Origin: Lucinisca nassula
Lineage: Eukaryota > Mollusca > Bivalvia > Lucinida > Lucinidae
Reading direction: 5' to 3'
NCBI GenBank assembly: GCA_963580285.1
Contig: OY757013.1
Span: 129,887,027-129,951,026 of the forward strand
Length of the DNA: 64,000 bases
Positions 20,828 through 31,080 of this stretch are shown here, in pieces. Made by a program: the position numbers and the translations under genes. Every line of letters starts with the position of its first letter. Position 1 is the first letter of the stretch. The notes beneath the pieces are model-generated. The model ran no database searches. It had not been told where the DNA came from and was given only the letters and a program-made list of their open reading frames with translations.

Positions 20828-21047
20828 CATAATAAAAATAAAAAATCATGTCCCTTCCCGGGTTCCGTACTTCCCGGGTTCCGTACCTATTGGCTATCCA
20901 AAACAAAATATATAAGCGATACTCACACTAAACTCAAAGACAAACCATAACACCAAAAAAAAAAAAAAAAAAAAAAAAATGCGACAGAAGAATCAGTCTG
21001 TATCACAACTAGTTTGCCATCTGCTGGTAACGTTCCCCAACCAGTTT

Positions 21048-22190
21048 CAAAATAGAAGTGAATGCAATGATAAAAAATCGATACAAATAATTCGCAGCTC
21101 CCATTAGAGACACCAAAGGGAAAGAAACACAAACATTAAACAACCAGATCCTAATGGAAACATTAATAACGGAAAGCCAAAAGGACAGTTACTTTCCCGC
21201 ACATTGGCCAACTGGCTATCCAAAAACATAATAATGTAAGCGATACACACACTCTAAGACAAGCCATATCAAAAATAAACCGCGACAGAAGAACCGCCTT
21301 GGAACGGTCGCTGAAACGAACTCCACGGTGGGGGGGGGGGGATTTAACGTGGCCACAATCCTCGCCCATACTTCCGTCGCGATTTAGACAAATAATTTGT
21401 TCAGTCCGCATTAAGAATAGAAGTGAAGACAATGGTCAGGAATCGACAGAATTAATCCAGAGCTCCCATCAGATACACCAAATGGAAAGAACACAAACAT
21501 GAACCAACAGACCCTAATGGAAACATCAGCAGCGGAAAGCCAGAAGAAGAGTTACTTTCCCCCAAAAATGACCAACTGGTTATTCAAAAAACAAAATAAT
21601 ATAAGCGATACAAATACTCAAAGACAAACCATCACAAAAATAAACCGAGACAGAAGAACCTCCTTGGAACGGTCAGTGAAAAGAATTCCACTGGGATGCT
21701 TAAATCGATTTTACGTGGCCACAATTCTCGCCATTTCGTCCGTCGCGATTAAGACAAATAATTTGTTCAGTTCGCATGAAGGCCTCCTAATTCATCAGTG
21801 CAACATCTCCGTGAACACATAAAATCGACAACCACAGGGATGAAACAACGGCGAGGACTGGACAGCAAGAAACCACTGAAATGCTGGAGCAAAAGAAGAC
21901 CAACAGTTAGACTAAAGCCTTAAGCAAAGAAAGTGATTCAGAAAATATATTTGCTTTCTGAACGTTTGAAGAACTGACTAAATCTAAAAATAGGTCTATT
22001 GCTTGAAGGCCTCCTAACTCATCAGTGCACATCTCCGTGAACACAAAATTCAAACAACCACAGAGATGAAACAACGGTGTTGACTCGACAACAAGAAACC
22101 ACTGAAATGCTGGAGCAAAAGAAAACCAACAGTTAGATTCCGATTGGCCCGACCAGAGACAGAGCATCAGGCACCATCTCACAAGGTAAG
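21048..22190 (-). mobile_element. Three PLE tails in head-to-tail order
   Basis: Three tail starts are seen in minus orientation: AAAATAGAAGTGAATGCAAT (21048), AGAATAGAAGTGAAGACAAT (21414) and a partial one from AAGGCCTCCTAACTCATCAG (about 22005) to GACCAGAGACAGAGCATCAG. The first ends at the CGCGATTTAGACAAATAATT region, where the next begins. No RT is attached. Confidence 0.8.
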
Positions 22191-22660
22191 TTAATGCCAA
22201 TGTATGTCGGTGTTCTCTATTACTGAGTTCGGAAATGGCAATTTTTGCATAATGCTTTCAGATTTGCTAGGATGTTTTCTTAAAACTTGCAGACGCCTTA
22301 GACAGGCATACGATCTGAAACATACCAACAATATTGACAAGTTAGATTAAGGGTATTTAAATTAATCCCACTGAACATGGCAATAAGCAATATTTAACAT
22401 TTTCTGCAGCAAAGCTCCATCATTCCCGAAGGTTGTAAATACGCAGGAAGGGGATACGATCTCAAAAGTCGGACATATCCGATACGCGGAGTCATCATTG
22501 AAGCGAAACCCCACCCAGCCCTAAATGGAAAAGATGGTCATTTTAGCGTGTAAACACCTCCCCCATTTTTCATTTAACGTGCAGAAGTATGGGCACGCAA
22601 TTTTGATATTGACAGCAGGATATTGAAAGCTTGAATTGTATTGAAAGCTATTTGAAAGTT
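22191..22660. other. No recognised feature
   Basis: Unique AT-rich spacer; nothing recognisable on either strand. Confidence 0.55.
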
Positions 22661-22950
22661 GTCGTTTACAGCGAAAGACATACAATCATATTTATGTGAT
22701 TGACGTTTACAGCGAAAGAAATACACTCTTATCTATGTGCTTGACGTTTACAGCGAAAGACATACACTCTTATCTATGTGCTTGACGTTCACAGCGAAAG
22801 AAATACACTCTTATCTATGTGCTTGACGTTTACAGCGAAAGAAATACACTCTTATCTATGTGCTTGACGTTCACAGCGAAAGACATACCATCTTTTCTAT
22901 GTGATTGACGTTTACAGCGAAAGAAATACCATCTTTTCTATGTGTTTGGG
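22661..22950. repeat. 41-bp tandem repeat, about 7 copies
   Basis: The unit contains GACGTTTACAGCGAAAGAAA followed by TACACTCTTATCTATGTGCT. Outer units are more diverged (for example ACCATCTTTTCTATG at the right). Confidence 0.95.
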
Positions 22951-22989
22951 CTACCATGAACTGATAGTTTGCATATGACTTCCTCTGTC

Positions 22990-23225
22990 ACACTTCGTCT
23001 GTCAATCACGAAAACACGGCTCTATAATTTTGACCTCCTTAAACCTTACTTTTAAATAATAAAACGGGGATTTACAGGGGCATACATTATCTTATAACTG
23101 CTCAAAAACATAATCATTGGGTACTTGTTAAAACCATGAACAAATTTATTAGAATTTTTATCTGATTTTGTTTTGGTGGTAAAAATTTCAAAATACTTGA
23201 ATAAGTGTGCCTTCGTAAAAAGTTA
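22990..23225 (-). mobile_element. MITE-A copy 12 (centre lost)
   Basis: The left end AATCACGAAAACACGG and arm are followed by TTGTTAAAACC, where the palindrome stops. A degenerate right arm continues to TGTGCCTTCGTAA. Confidence 0.7.
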
Positions 23226-23349
23226 ATTCATTCTAACTGCAATGTGTTTGTAGCCAGCAAGTTGATTTCCACCTAATCTTGTCAATAATCGAGTTGACCT
23301 ACGTTTCATGCAATGGCCCTTTAAAGCTTTTGTGTGACGATGAAATTCA

Positions 23350-23640
23350 TTATGGGAAAACCATTACGATAAAACACCCGTGCAATATTGTGCAGTTTTT
23401 CTCATCTCCAAAATGGCTAATTTTTCGATGAAAATATGTGTTATTTTTTCTTATTTGTACTACAAACATAGGTTGAGGGTGCTCGTTAGAACCGCCTCAT
23501 TGAGGCGGTTCTTACGAGAGCCAACAACCTATGTCTTGGAGCAGAAATACGAAAAACAATTTATACCCACGTAAACCCAAGTTTTCGCTATATAAAGCGG
23601 GGTTTAGAAGGGTTGAACACGGACTTGTTCACGTGATGAG
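23350..23640 (+). mobile_element. MITE-B copy
   Basis: Left end CATTACGATAAAACACCCGT, centre AGAACCGCCTCATTGAGGCG, right part AAGCGGGGTTTAGAAGGGTT and end CGGACTTGTTCACGTGATG. This is one of the best MITE-B copies. Confidence 0.87.
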
Positions 23641-24080
23641 CTGCATTTTATCTGCTTTTCATTTAGCTTGCAGGTAAACAATTTAATCTCCAAGAAAGGT
23701 AAAAATGATCTTATGATTAAAATTGGGGGCATGTCCAGCAGAATTTAACCCATGTCAATGTTTGATCTCGACATAATTCGGAACTTTATGCTACATGGGG
23801 AAAACTTGATTGTGACATCATTACGATAGAACATTCGTGCCTTAAGGGGAATGGATACACCTTCAGGGGAGGCAACTCCTGCAAAAGTGTTTTTCTCTCC
23901 AAGGTCAATAGGGATCAACTCTTAAAGGAAAGAATTTGCTCCTAAGGAGCAAATTCTTTCCTTTAAGAGTAGGCCCTTTTTTCAGTGGGACAGGGCTTAC
24001 AGTAAAGCGAACAGAAAGTCCCGAAAGTTGTATCCCTTTGAAAAATGGCGAACAAATGTGCCAGGTGTTCCCATGATTTC
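23641..24080. other. Spacer with a perfect 25-bp-arm palindrome
   Basis: At about 23918-23969, CTCTTAAAGGAAAGAATTTG is followed by CTCCT and its exact mirror, ending TTCCTTTAAGAG. No gene is recognisable around it. Confidence 0.7.
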
Positions 24081-24087
24081 CAGACAC

Positions 24088-24235
24088 TTCGGCCCCGCTA
24101 CCACCTCGGCCCCTAGACAGGTCGGCCCAAAACCAAGCCGGCCCTAGACACCTCGGCCCTAGTCACCTCGGCCCTAGACACCTCGGCCCCTAGACATCTC
24201 GGCCCCAAAGACACCTCGGCCCCACTTTCGATATC
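24088..24235. repeat. CACCTCGGCCCTAGA minisatellite
   Basis: About nine units of CACCTCGGCCCYTAGA with variants (GGTCGGCCC, CATCTCGGCCCC). A complementary-strand array of the same motif lies at 33325-33512. Confidence 0.92.
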
Positions 24236-24284
24236 TGTTAGGGTATGGGCATTTATATCGTGTTAAAATCGGCCCCGCCCATCT

Positions 24285-24535
24285 GGACTTCAAGAACCCG
24301 ACAGTCTGTGACATGAGTACTGGTAAACCGCTTAGAGGTGTTAAGCCTGGCCAGGGAAAGCGGTTCGAGTCTGACCGTTCATACTTATAAAACCTATTGG
24401 TTTCATCGGGCTGCAGGGCTTGAGATGTCATTTCATCTCAATGTCCGGTAAAATTCCCACAAAATTGGAGGCAACGTCTCCAAATAATCGAGATAGTGTT
24501 GATTGGGGCGTTAAACGTCAAATCTAACAAACAAA
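24285..24535 (+). repeat. SINE S1 copy
   Basis: Sense S1 with GAGTACTGGTAAACCGCTTA, TATTGGTTTCATCGGGC, TGTCATTTCATCTCAATGTC and tail AATCTAACAAACAAAAC. Confidence 0.85.
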
Positions 24536-24633
24536 ACATCATGCTAACAAGCCCGTGTACTGAAGGCCCCGCTCAACCCCAGTTTATATGGGAAAAACTG
24601 GGGCTCATAGGGGCATACATTATTTACATCACG

Positions 24634-24852
24634 AAGACACGCCTTCATCACGAAAACACGCCTATATAATTTTGAACCCCACTTTTATATAGTAAAACTG
24701 GGGTATGCAAGGGTAAACCTTATTTTTCGTAATTGTTCCAAAATATAGATTGTGGGTACTCATTAGAACCGCCTCACAAGTTTTCATCTTAAAAGTTTCG
24801 TTTTTTGGCAGTAAAGATTTCAATGTATTTGTATAGGCGTGGTTTCGTAATG
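24634..24852 (-). mobile_element. MITE-A copy 13, half palindrome deleted
   Basis: The left side runs to CATTAGAACCGCCTCA, then joins AAGTTTTCATCTTAAAAGTT of the far arm. The second palindrome arm is missing; both outer ends remain. Confidence 0.85.
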
Positions 24853-24854
24853 TG

Positions 24855-25028
24855 TAATTTGACCCCTTGAACCCAACTTTTATATAGTAAAATTGGGGTT
24901 TACAGGGGTAAACCTTATTTTTTTATTTGAGCAGAAATAATAAAATATCACAATTTTTCCTCTTATAATGTTCGTTGTTTCGGCGGTAAAGTTTACAATG
25001 CATTTGTATAGGCATGTTTTCGTAATTC
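24855..25028 (-). mobile_element. MITE-A copy 14, centre excised
   Basis: The two inner arms are fused as TTTTTTTATTTGAGCAGAAA, so the entire hairpin is gone. It is adjacent to copy 13, and the pair gives two different deletion states. Confidence 0.82.
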
Positions 25029-25275
25029 TTATTTCTGCTCCAAGACACAGGTTGTGTGTACTGGTTAGAACCGTCTCAATGTGCAGGACTGATCAGAATG
25101 CGTCTGTGACAACCTTTAATCACAACTAGTTTAATTTTAATCTATGTTTATGCAAACTAGTCATTTCTTAGAAGATCCCTTTCATATTATAAGTTAACAG
25201 GTATGTGCGATGAACCACCTCCTTGAGAACGATTGAACCAGTATCAAAGATCTATGTTTTCGAGCAGTAGTAAGA
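25029..25275 (-). mobile_element. MITE-B remnant
   Basis: It has TTCTTATTTCTGCTCCAAGA, TGGTTAGAACCGTCTCAATG, and after a gap ATCTATGTTTTCGAGCAG. The centre is replaced by unrelated sequence. Confidence 0.55.
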
Positions 25276-26725
25276 ACTATAATTTTTATCAACCTTTCAT
25301 TGAATAATTTTGGTTTTACGGAATCTTCTATTAAGTTATTAGGAAATAAGATCAAATTATTTTATTGCTATTTTTATTTCATATAAAAAGTAACAAACAA
25401 CCAATGAGACGTTTATAATAAATATGACAACGTATACACGACATTTTCAGGTTAACTTGGACTACACTCTTAAGGACAGCTAATGCACCGCCGCCTTCAA
25501 CCGTGAGGTTGACCTTAAGTCAGCATCACGGAAAGTGGGGTTTAGCGGGTTGTTCTAATTGTGAATATTTGATACTGATAGTTAATGAGCCTTTTCTACA
25601 AAATATATAGGGCCATGAAGACTTTGCACTCAGTGTAAATCCCGATCCATCTGATTTGGATCTACACTGTCATTCAGTTTGTGAATTTTAAATGAATACA
25701 ATATACTGAGGGTCTGATAGTCAGAAATAAATAAATAAATAAATAGATAAATAAATAAATAAATTATACAGTATACATGTTTCTGTCCGTCTTTAAATAT
25801 GAGCTGAAATAACAATCAAATAGGAATTTCTAAATGTGTGAACAATGGAAACATACTGAGCAATTCCTACAAAAAATACGAGCAGTGAAGACTTTGCACA
25901 CAGTGCACATCCAGATCTACACTGACACTAATATCTACATACAGTATACAGGATCAAGTAATCAGAAATGTGACTATTAAATAAATAAATAAAGTATACA
26001 ATCCGTCTTTAATACGAGCTAGAATGACAATCAAATGTGTGAAAATTGATAACAATGATCTGTTTATCATCAAGGATCTCTTTATTGGGGAAAAGGGATT
26101 AGCAACGCCTGGTTGTTTATTGAGCTTCACACTAAGGATATGGACGAGATTGGAAAATGTCTTTAGTACAGCATCAAGGTTTGCAAGACGCTTCTCAGCC
26201 ACGCAATCAAGCGTTTGCTTCAGGTGGATCCATAGATTGGTTCCCTCGTCGTTATCTACGCTAGATGGCTACTTCTTCTTTGGTAGACTGCTATCTCATT
26301 AGTAGAGACCAGCCGGGTAAATGTGTTAATAAATAAAACGGGTTTCCCAGTGAAATGTAAATAACCCATTAATGCCAAGCGCTTCACTGTCAGTCGGAAG
26401 AATTGTCGTCTGCTCGCTGCATGTATTTTGACAAAAGCAGCAAAAACCCTGACCAGACTGTGCATATGCGCAGGCTGATTTCTGTCTCTACTTTTCTGAT
26501 TTATGTTTCTACTTTTCGCAAAATTAGTTCAATATTTCTTTTTGCCTTTTATGGAACGCTAGGCAAATGGGGGCAGTCATTTCCAAAAACAGTTTGGGGT
26601 TAATAACCTGAAAATATTAGATCAGTGCATACGTTGAATTTATCCATGGGTTTTTCAAAAATGCAAGGTTTCGCAAGGGTGAATGCAACTTCCTTACTAC
26701 TGCTATAGCACTGAATAGATCGATA
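25276..26725. other. No gene; AAAT microsatellite
   Basis: Two similar blocks (25615-25800 and 25880-26035) share TGAAGACTTTGCAC, a TATACAGTATAC-type word and TGTCCGTCTTTAAATATGAG, each with AAAT repeats (25721-25764; 25979-25993), so this includes an old local duplication. No coding region is recognised. Confidence 0.55.
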
Positions 26726-26800
26726 TGTATTTGTAAAAACTGCCTCGTCGAGGCGATTCTAACGAGTATCCATATTATCTAAATCTATGTTTGGTCTGAA
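26726..26800. mobile_element. MITE-A/B core remnant
   Basis: Only the palindrome survives: AACTGCCTCGTCGAGGCGAT followed by TCTAACGAGTATCC. Confidence 0.6.
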
Positions 26801-26839
26801 AAGAAGGAATATTTTAGCAACAGTATTTTATGGCCCTGA

Positions 26840-27076
26840 TTGATTGATTGAATGATTGATTGATTTAAGGTTAAGCGTTCCCGTCTACACTATAAAGGTC
26901 ATTTTGGAGACGTTGCTTCCAATTTGCGGGACTGTTACCGTCATCTCAATCCCTGCCGTCCAATGAAACCAATAGAGTTTATTAGCATGGATGGGCCGAC
27001 TCGCACCGCTTTGCCTGGGCAGGCTTAGATTCTCTAAGCTGTTTACCAGTACTCGTGTGCGGGTCGGTTTCAACTC
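26840..27076 (-). repeat. SINE S1 with 14-bp target duplication
   Basis: TTTTATGGCCCTGA occurs at 26826-26839 and 27077-27090 around the SINE. The copy has ATTG repeats as its reverse tail and is 5' truncated at GAGTTGAAACCGACCCGCAC. It marks retroposition by a LINE-type machinery. Confidence 0.92.
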
Positions 27077-27106
27077 TTTTATGGCCCTGAAAAATCACAT
27101 TAGTTT

Positions 27107-27545
27107 GCAAATAAAAATCAAAAATGAGTTCCTTTAAGAGCAATGAAAACATTCATAAGAAAGAAGATGGGTCATACTACGTAGTTTCGGCTAATAAAGC
27201 CTCATCAGTGACCCTGTAATGATCCGGCACAGAAAGCCAGAGGAAACATACTGCAATTTTGCGAATTTCGAATAGGCAGTCGATTCAAAGACTGATATAA
27301 ATCAAAAAGGGGCCCAAATAATTAAAAACCTGTCTAGAATATGAGTCTAAACCAATAACTTATTTCTGATTTCTCAGAATATTCACGCTGATCTCAAAGG
27401 ACCAAAAGTAAAATATAAACTGCACTATGGTTGATGTACGGGGAGACGTTTTACGGCCGCAACACGGCACAACACCAGCTGCAGTGAAGGCAAATAAAAA
27501 TCAAAAATGAGTTCCTTTAAGAGCAATGAAAACATTCATAAGCAA
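27107..27545 (-). mobile_element. Retrozyme-like element, 383-bp unit
   Basis: A unit of 383 bp is followed by a second partial unit: GCAAATAAAAATCAAAAATG recurs at 27107 and 27490. It carries one complete hammerhead ribozyme on the minus strand and no coding frame. The RNA-sense 3' end (27107) lies exactly 68 nt past the cleavage site, the same as in the independent copy at 53976. Small tandem, hammerhead-bearing retroelements without coding capacity are called retrozymes. Confidence 0.85.
27169..27214 (-). ncRNA. Hammerhead ribozyme (383-type)
   Basis: Minus strand order: helix I GGGTCA; core CTGATGA; helix II GGCT-TTATT-AGCC; GAA; helix III ACTAC/GTAGT; cleavage nucleotide A (GUA); helix I TGACCC. 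All invariant core bases are present and all helices pair. Helix III has almost no loop, as in the newt and many animal hammerheads, so cleavage may be favoured in dimers. Predicted cleavage lies between 27175 and 27174. Confidence 0.92.
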
Positions 27546-29700
27546 GACTTTCTAACGTAAGTTCACACAGAGAAACTAATAAGGACTGAACTAACCGCTT
27601 TTATATAGCTAGGTACATATCCATGTAGAGTTATGTCTACATAATTGTATTGGGTTGATTTGCAGAATTGTTTGCGTAACAGTTACAGCTTAGTTGGGGA
27701 AATATTAAGTCAAAGCACTGTGAGTACCGGTGGGTCGATCGTCTCTGAGTGTAGGTTGGGAAAATATATCCTGAACTGAGAATTGATCTGTTCGTTGAAC
27801 CATTAAATTCCAGTATTTTAAGCAAGCAGAGTAGGAGTAGACACCGCGTTATGTGGCGTCTGATCAGGTATACACTATTTACCAAAGCCCCCCCCCCCCC
27901 TGCACGAGCACATCACAGAATTTACTTTTTACACAGTGCTCTGACCTCCTAGGTGCTATAAACAACCAGTCCCTGGATTTTGTTAATTGTCAGCGACAAT
28001 AAACAGCAGGCGTGAAGTTTCTGTATTAGCGAATGCCTCGTACACGAGCCCAGTCCAGATTTTCTTTGTGTCGATTGATAAGTCAATACCTTGTACATGA
28101 GCCCAGTCTAGATTTTACGTTTTACACAGCCCTTAAGGATCTTGAATTTTGGGTCTGAATTTCCGTTCAGTTGACTGTTTACAGCTCAAGTTAACGGTTC
28201 AATCAGCGTAGTGTTACAGAAGCTGGGTGGAAGAAAAACTGGATGGCTGCCATTTTGAAAGCGCTTTCTACAGTTTTGAACATAAATAGAAGAAACAAAG
28301 TGTTTCAGTGATAAAACACATGTCCATGTTTTCTTTTGTTTAAGAGTTGCATCCGACCCAAACGCCACTCATTCTGAACGTCTATTGATGTCTTCCCAGA
28401 CACCATTGCAATGACGTCATGAATGACGTCGAAGAGACTGAAACTTTCCCGCGTTTGAATATAACGGTTCCACTGCAAAAGCGGTATCTTGTATCTTGTA
28501 CATAAAGTAGTTCCAGCTAAAGAGATTTATTTCTCCGGCTAAGAGGAAATATTTCTTCTCAGCAAAAAGGAAAATACCACGATTATGTCTCGTAGAAATC
28601 ATAGTATTTCTCTGTTATGCATGTAATATAACATTTTATCAAACTTCTCCTTTGCAAACAGTGTAGATCCATCGAATGCTTCTGCTGATCAGGATCCACA
28701 CTTTCTCGCTCAGTCCCACCACTGCACCCCAGCTACGGAATAACAGTGATTTCAGTGCAATGTTTTTAAACAAAGTAATTTGTTCATTCTACCTGTTAAT
28801 GCAGGCCCGTACGCAGGAGTGACAACCCCCACCCACCCCTCCTAATTTGGAAAATTATCTCAAATTTATGCAGTATTTCACATTCTGCAAATTACCCGGA
28901 ATTCGCACCCTCCCCACGTTTTATAGAGTCTGCGTACGGACCTGAATCATGTTCTAAAATGAGAATGTTGCTGTATGTATGGCGAACAGTGCTGCCCCCG
29001 ATCAGACGCGATATACTGTCTATCCGATTTGGGTCTATGCTGTATGTCTAATAACGATACCACCTTTAAAAGATGTGCTCTAAAATATTCCTAGGTTCTA
29101 AGATATGTTATAAGCAGAAGTGCGAAAAGTAACGTTATATTGTCTCTTTTTTTTGGTCGGCTTAGCATGCATATGTGCAAACGTCCATTTCTTTCTAACA
29201 GTTTTATTGATAGGATTTTCCGAAAGTCGTCGCGTGAGAGCGCGGGCTATATTAAGATACTGTTTTTGTTTTCCTTTCATGACGTAGGCAGCATGCCATT
29301 GGCCTGACCTATTTCGTTTGACCCTTGAATGCCAGTAAGTAAGCAGACAGTGTAATCCTGAGCAGCCGGCTGAGTAGACGCTGCATTCCGCGCCACATTC
29401 TGATCTGGGTATTCAGTGTTTGCGAAACCCAGCACACGATTCCTGACCAGACTTTATAGATAGCTCTGACTTACATGTAACATCGACAAAAATAGCGCGA
29501 CGTTTTCTATTTATAATGATAATATTGGTTTCCTCAAATCAGTGATTGTCACGTGGGCAACAAAATTATTTTTTATTTGATTTTTGTAACTTTGGGTCGA
29601 CTGTAAAACAATCGACCCAAAACAGGTGTTGAATCTTTACTTTTCTGATACAGGTTTAAAACTAGTGACATGTTTTAGAATTCGTCTTCTTTTCCTTATT
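27546..29700. other. No recognised gene
   Basis: This 2.1-kb stretch holds a C run (27887-27900), weak MITE-F-like words (TCTGATCAGG near 27863; AACAGTGTAGATCC near 28660), a short direct repeat with GAGCCCAGTC (28042 and 28100), and a small hairpin GGGTCGA..TCGACCC (29593-29620). No coding region or RNA gene is recognised. Confidence 0.55.
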
Positions 29701-29830
29701 CTCGATCCTTGGAGGTCCGCTAGAACCGCCTCAGTGAAGCCATTCTAAACTTTCTTTTAGCAGAGTTAAAATACTAATCTTTATCTCTGCAATCCCCACG
29801 TTTTATTGTATAAATCATTGCCTTCTCTTC
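29700..29830. mobile_element. Degenerate MITE-B core
   Basis: TAGAACCGCCTCAGTGAAGCC and TTTAGCAGAGTTAAAATACT followed by TGCAATCCCCACGTTTTATT reflect the family order with heavy decay. Confidence 0.5.
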
Positions 29831-29879
29831 TACTTAACAGCAGTGCTCACTGCAAGGGTGTTAATGTAATGTACACACA

Positions 29880-30165
29880 ATAATAAAAATGAAAAGTCCG
29901 TGAAATGAACACTCCCTCAAACCCACTTTATATAGAGAAAACTCGGGTTATAGGGGTACACATTATTTTCTTATTTTTGCTCCAAGACATAGGTTGTGTG
30001 TAAGAATCGCCTAGCAGAGGTGGGTCTAACGAGTGCCCACAACCAATGTTTGCAGTATAAATAAGAAAAAAAAATATCAAGGATTTTCATCTGAAAAGAA
30101 GCCATTTTGGAGATGTGAAAGAATACACTGTGTCGCACGGGTGTATTATCGTAATGTTTTGAGGA
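29880..30165 (-). mobile_element. MITE-B copy
   Basis: It has AAGTCCGTGAAATGAACACT, CCCACTTTATATAGAG, TTTGCTCCAAGACATAGGTT, a degenerate centre (AATCGCCTAGCAGAGGTGGG), and end GCACGGGTGTATTATCGTAA. Confidence 0.8.
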
Positions 30166-30655
30166 ATAATATCTCTTGCACACTCCACATTTTCTCTCAA
30201 TAAAGAAGTATTTGCAGGGGTGTATATTACTTTGACTTTGTAACGTGATGGGAATGTCAAGCCATAAACTTTTTGTTTTTCAGAAAAATACAAGGTCTGC
30301 ATAAAACTGATCAGAAAAAGCAGAATGCGGTAAAAATTCATTCCGTTATTATAAGCTGCATTTATTACGATGATTTACATATTAGGTGAAAGTAGATTCG
30401 TGTAGGTATTTGGATTCTTATCCCTGTCGGTGTTGCAGAGTACTTTTCTATAAATAAACGAAGAGAAACCATCAGACAGCTTTAGAAGTCTGTGATGTAT
30501 ATTCATTGACCTACAGTAGCGCTCGGACAAATCACGTGATCAGCCATCAACTACAATCGTCCGTTTTTAAAATAGAATATGTTCTATAAAAGGGTTATCC
30601 TTTGGAAGCAAGGAATACACTACAGAACTAAAAATATGGAGTGTACATGTTTTCT

Positions 30656-30701
30656 GGGCCAGACTAGCTAGTTTCGGCCAATTAGGCCTCATCAGTGACC
30701 C
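30656..30701 (-). ncRNA. Hammerhead ribozyme (260-type, unit 1)
   Basis: Minus strand: helix I GGGTCA; core CTGATGA; helix II GGCC-TAATT-GGCC; GAA; helix III ACTAG/CTAGT; cleavage nucleotide C (GUC); helix I TGGCCC (one G-U pair). Compared with the 383-type, helix II pair 4 is C-G instead of T-A, and helix III pair 5 is G-C instead of C-G, both compensatory. Predicted cleavage is between 30662 and 30661. Confidence 0.94.
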
Positions 30702-30915
30702 TCAGATATTTTCGAAATTCCACAATGGAATCAATGATCCCAAAGGACAAGAAAATATAATCTACACTATGATGTAGGGCAGGGAGACGTTTTACCGCCG
30801 CCACACATTCCCACACACCAGCTGTAGTGAAGTTAAATATGTTCTATAAAAGGGTTATCCTTTGGAAGCAAGGAATACACTACAGAACTAAAAATATGGA
30901 GTGTACATGTTTTCT

Positions 30916-30961
30916 GGGCCAGACTAGCTAGTTTCGGCCAATTAGGCCTCATCAGTGACCC
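30916..30961 (-). ncRNA. Hammerhead ribozyme (260-type, unit 2)
   Basis: Identical to the ribozyme 260 bp away. Two intact ribozymes in one transcript would allow excision of an exact monomer, the precursor of a circular RNA in known retrozymes. Confidence 0.94.
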
Positions 30962-31080
30962 TCAGATATTTTCGAAATTCCACAATAGAATCAATGATCC
31001 CAAAGGACAAGAAAATATAATCTACACTATGATGTAGGGCAGGGAGACGTTTTACCGCCGCCACACATTCCCACACACCA

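Larger units (their letters stand above)
19663..20885. mobile_element. Double foldback element built of 21-bp palindromic units
   Basis: Two blocks (19666-20283 and 20285-20868) each have inverted ends ACGGAACCCGGGAAGGGACA / mirror, with an A/T run inside. Between the ends lie 26 and 24 units of TTGTNNNNACAA plus a 9-bp spacer. CCTATT at 19657-19662 and 20886-20891 is the likely target duplication. The end repeat CTTCCCGGGTTCCGTAC is doubled at the right border. The 21-bp period keeps frames open, so the 234-residue frame (19603-20307) and others on both strands are artefacts. Confidence 0.85.
19504..20955 (-). mobile_element. PLE tail carrying the foldback element
   Basis: Tail sequence runs in minus orientation to AAAATGGCCTATT (19662) and resumes as CCTATTGGCTATCCAAAACA at 20886. 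Other tails read GGCCAATTGGCTATCC without a break, so 19663-20885 is an insertion. CCTATT is present on both sides. Confidence 0.85.
30576..31080 (-). mobile_element. Retrozyme-like dimer, 260-bp unit
   Basis: This has 1.94 head-to-tail units. The two units differ by one visible base (GG versus AG near 30727/30987), so the array is young or homogenised. Each unit holds a complete hammerhead on the minus strand. Cleavage at both would release a 260-nt RNA. Shared blocks with the 383-bp family include GACGTTTTACCGCCGCCACA and CAGCTGTAGTGAAG. No coding capacity is seen. Confidence 0.9.
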
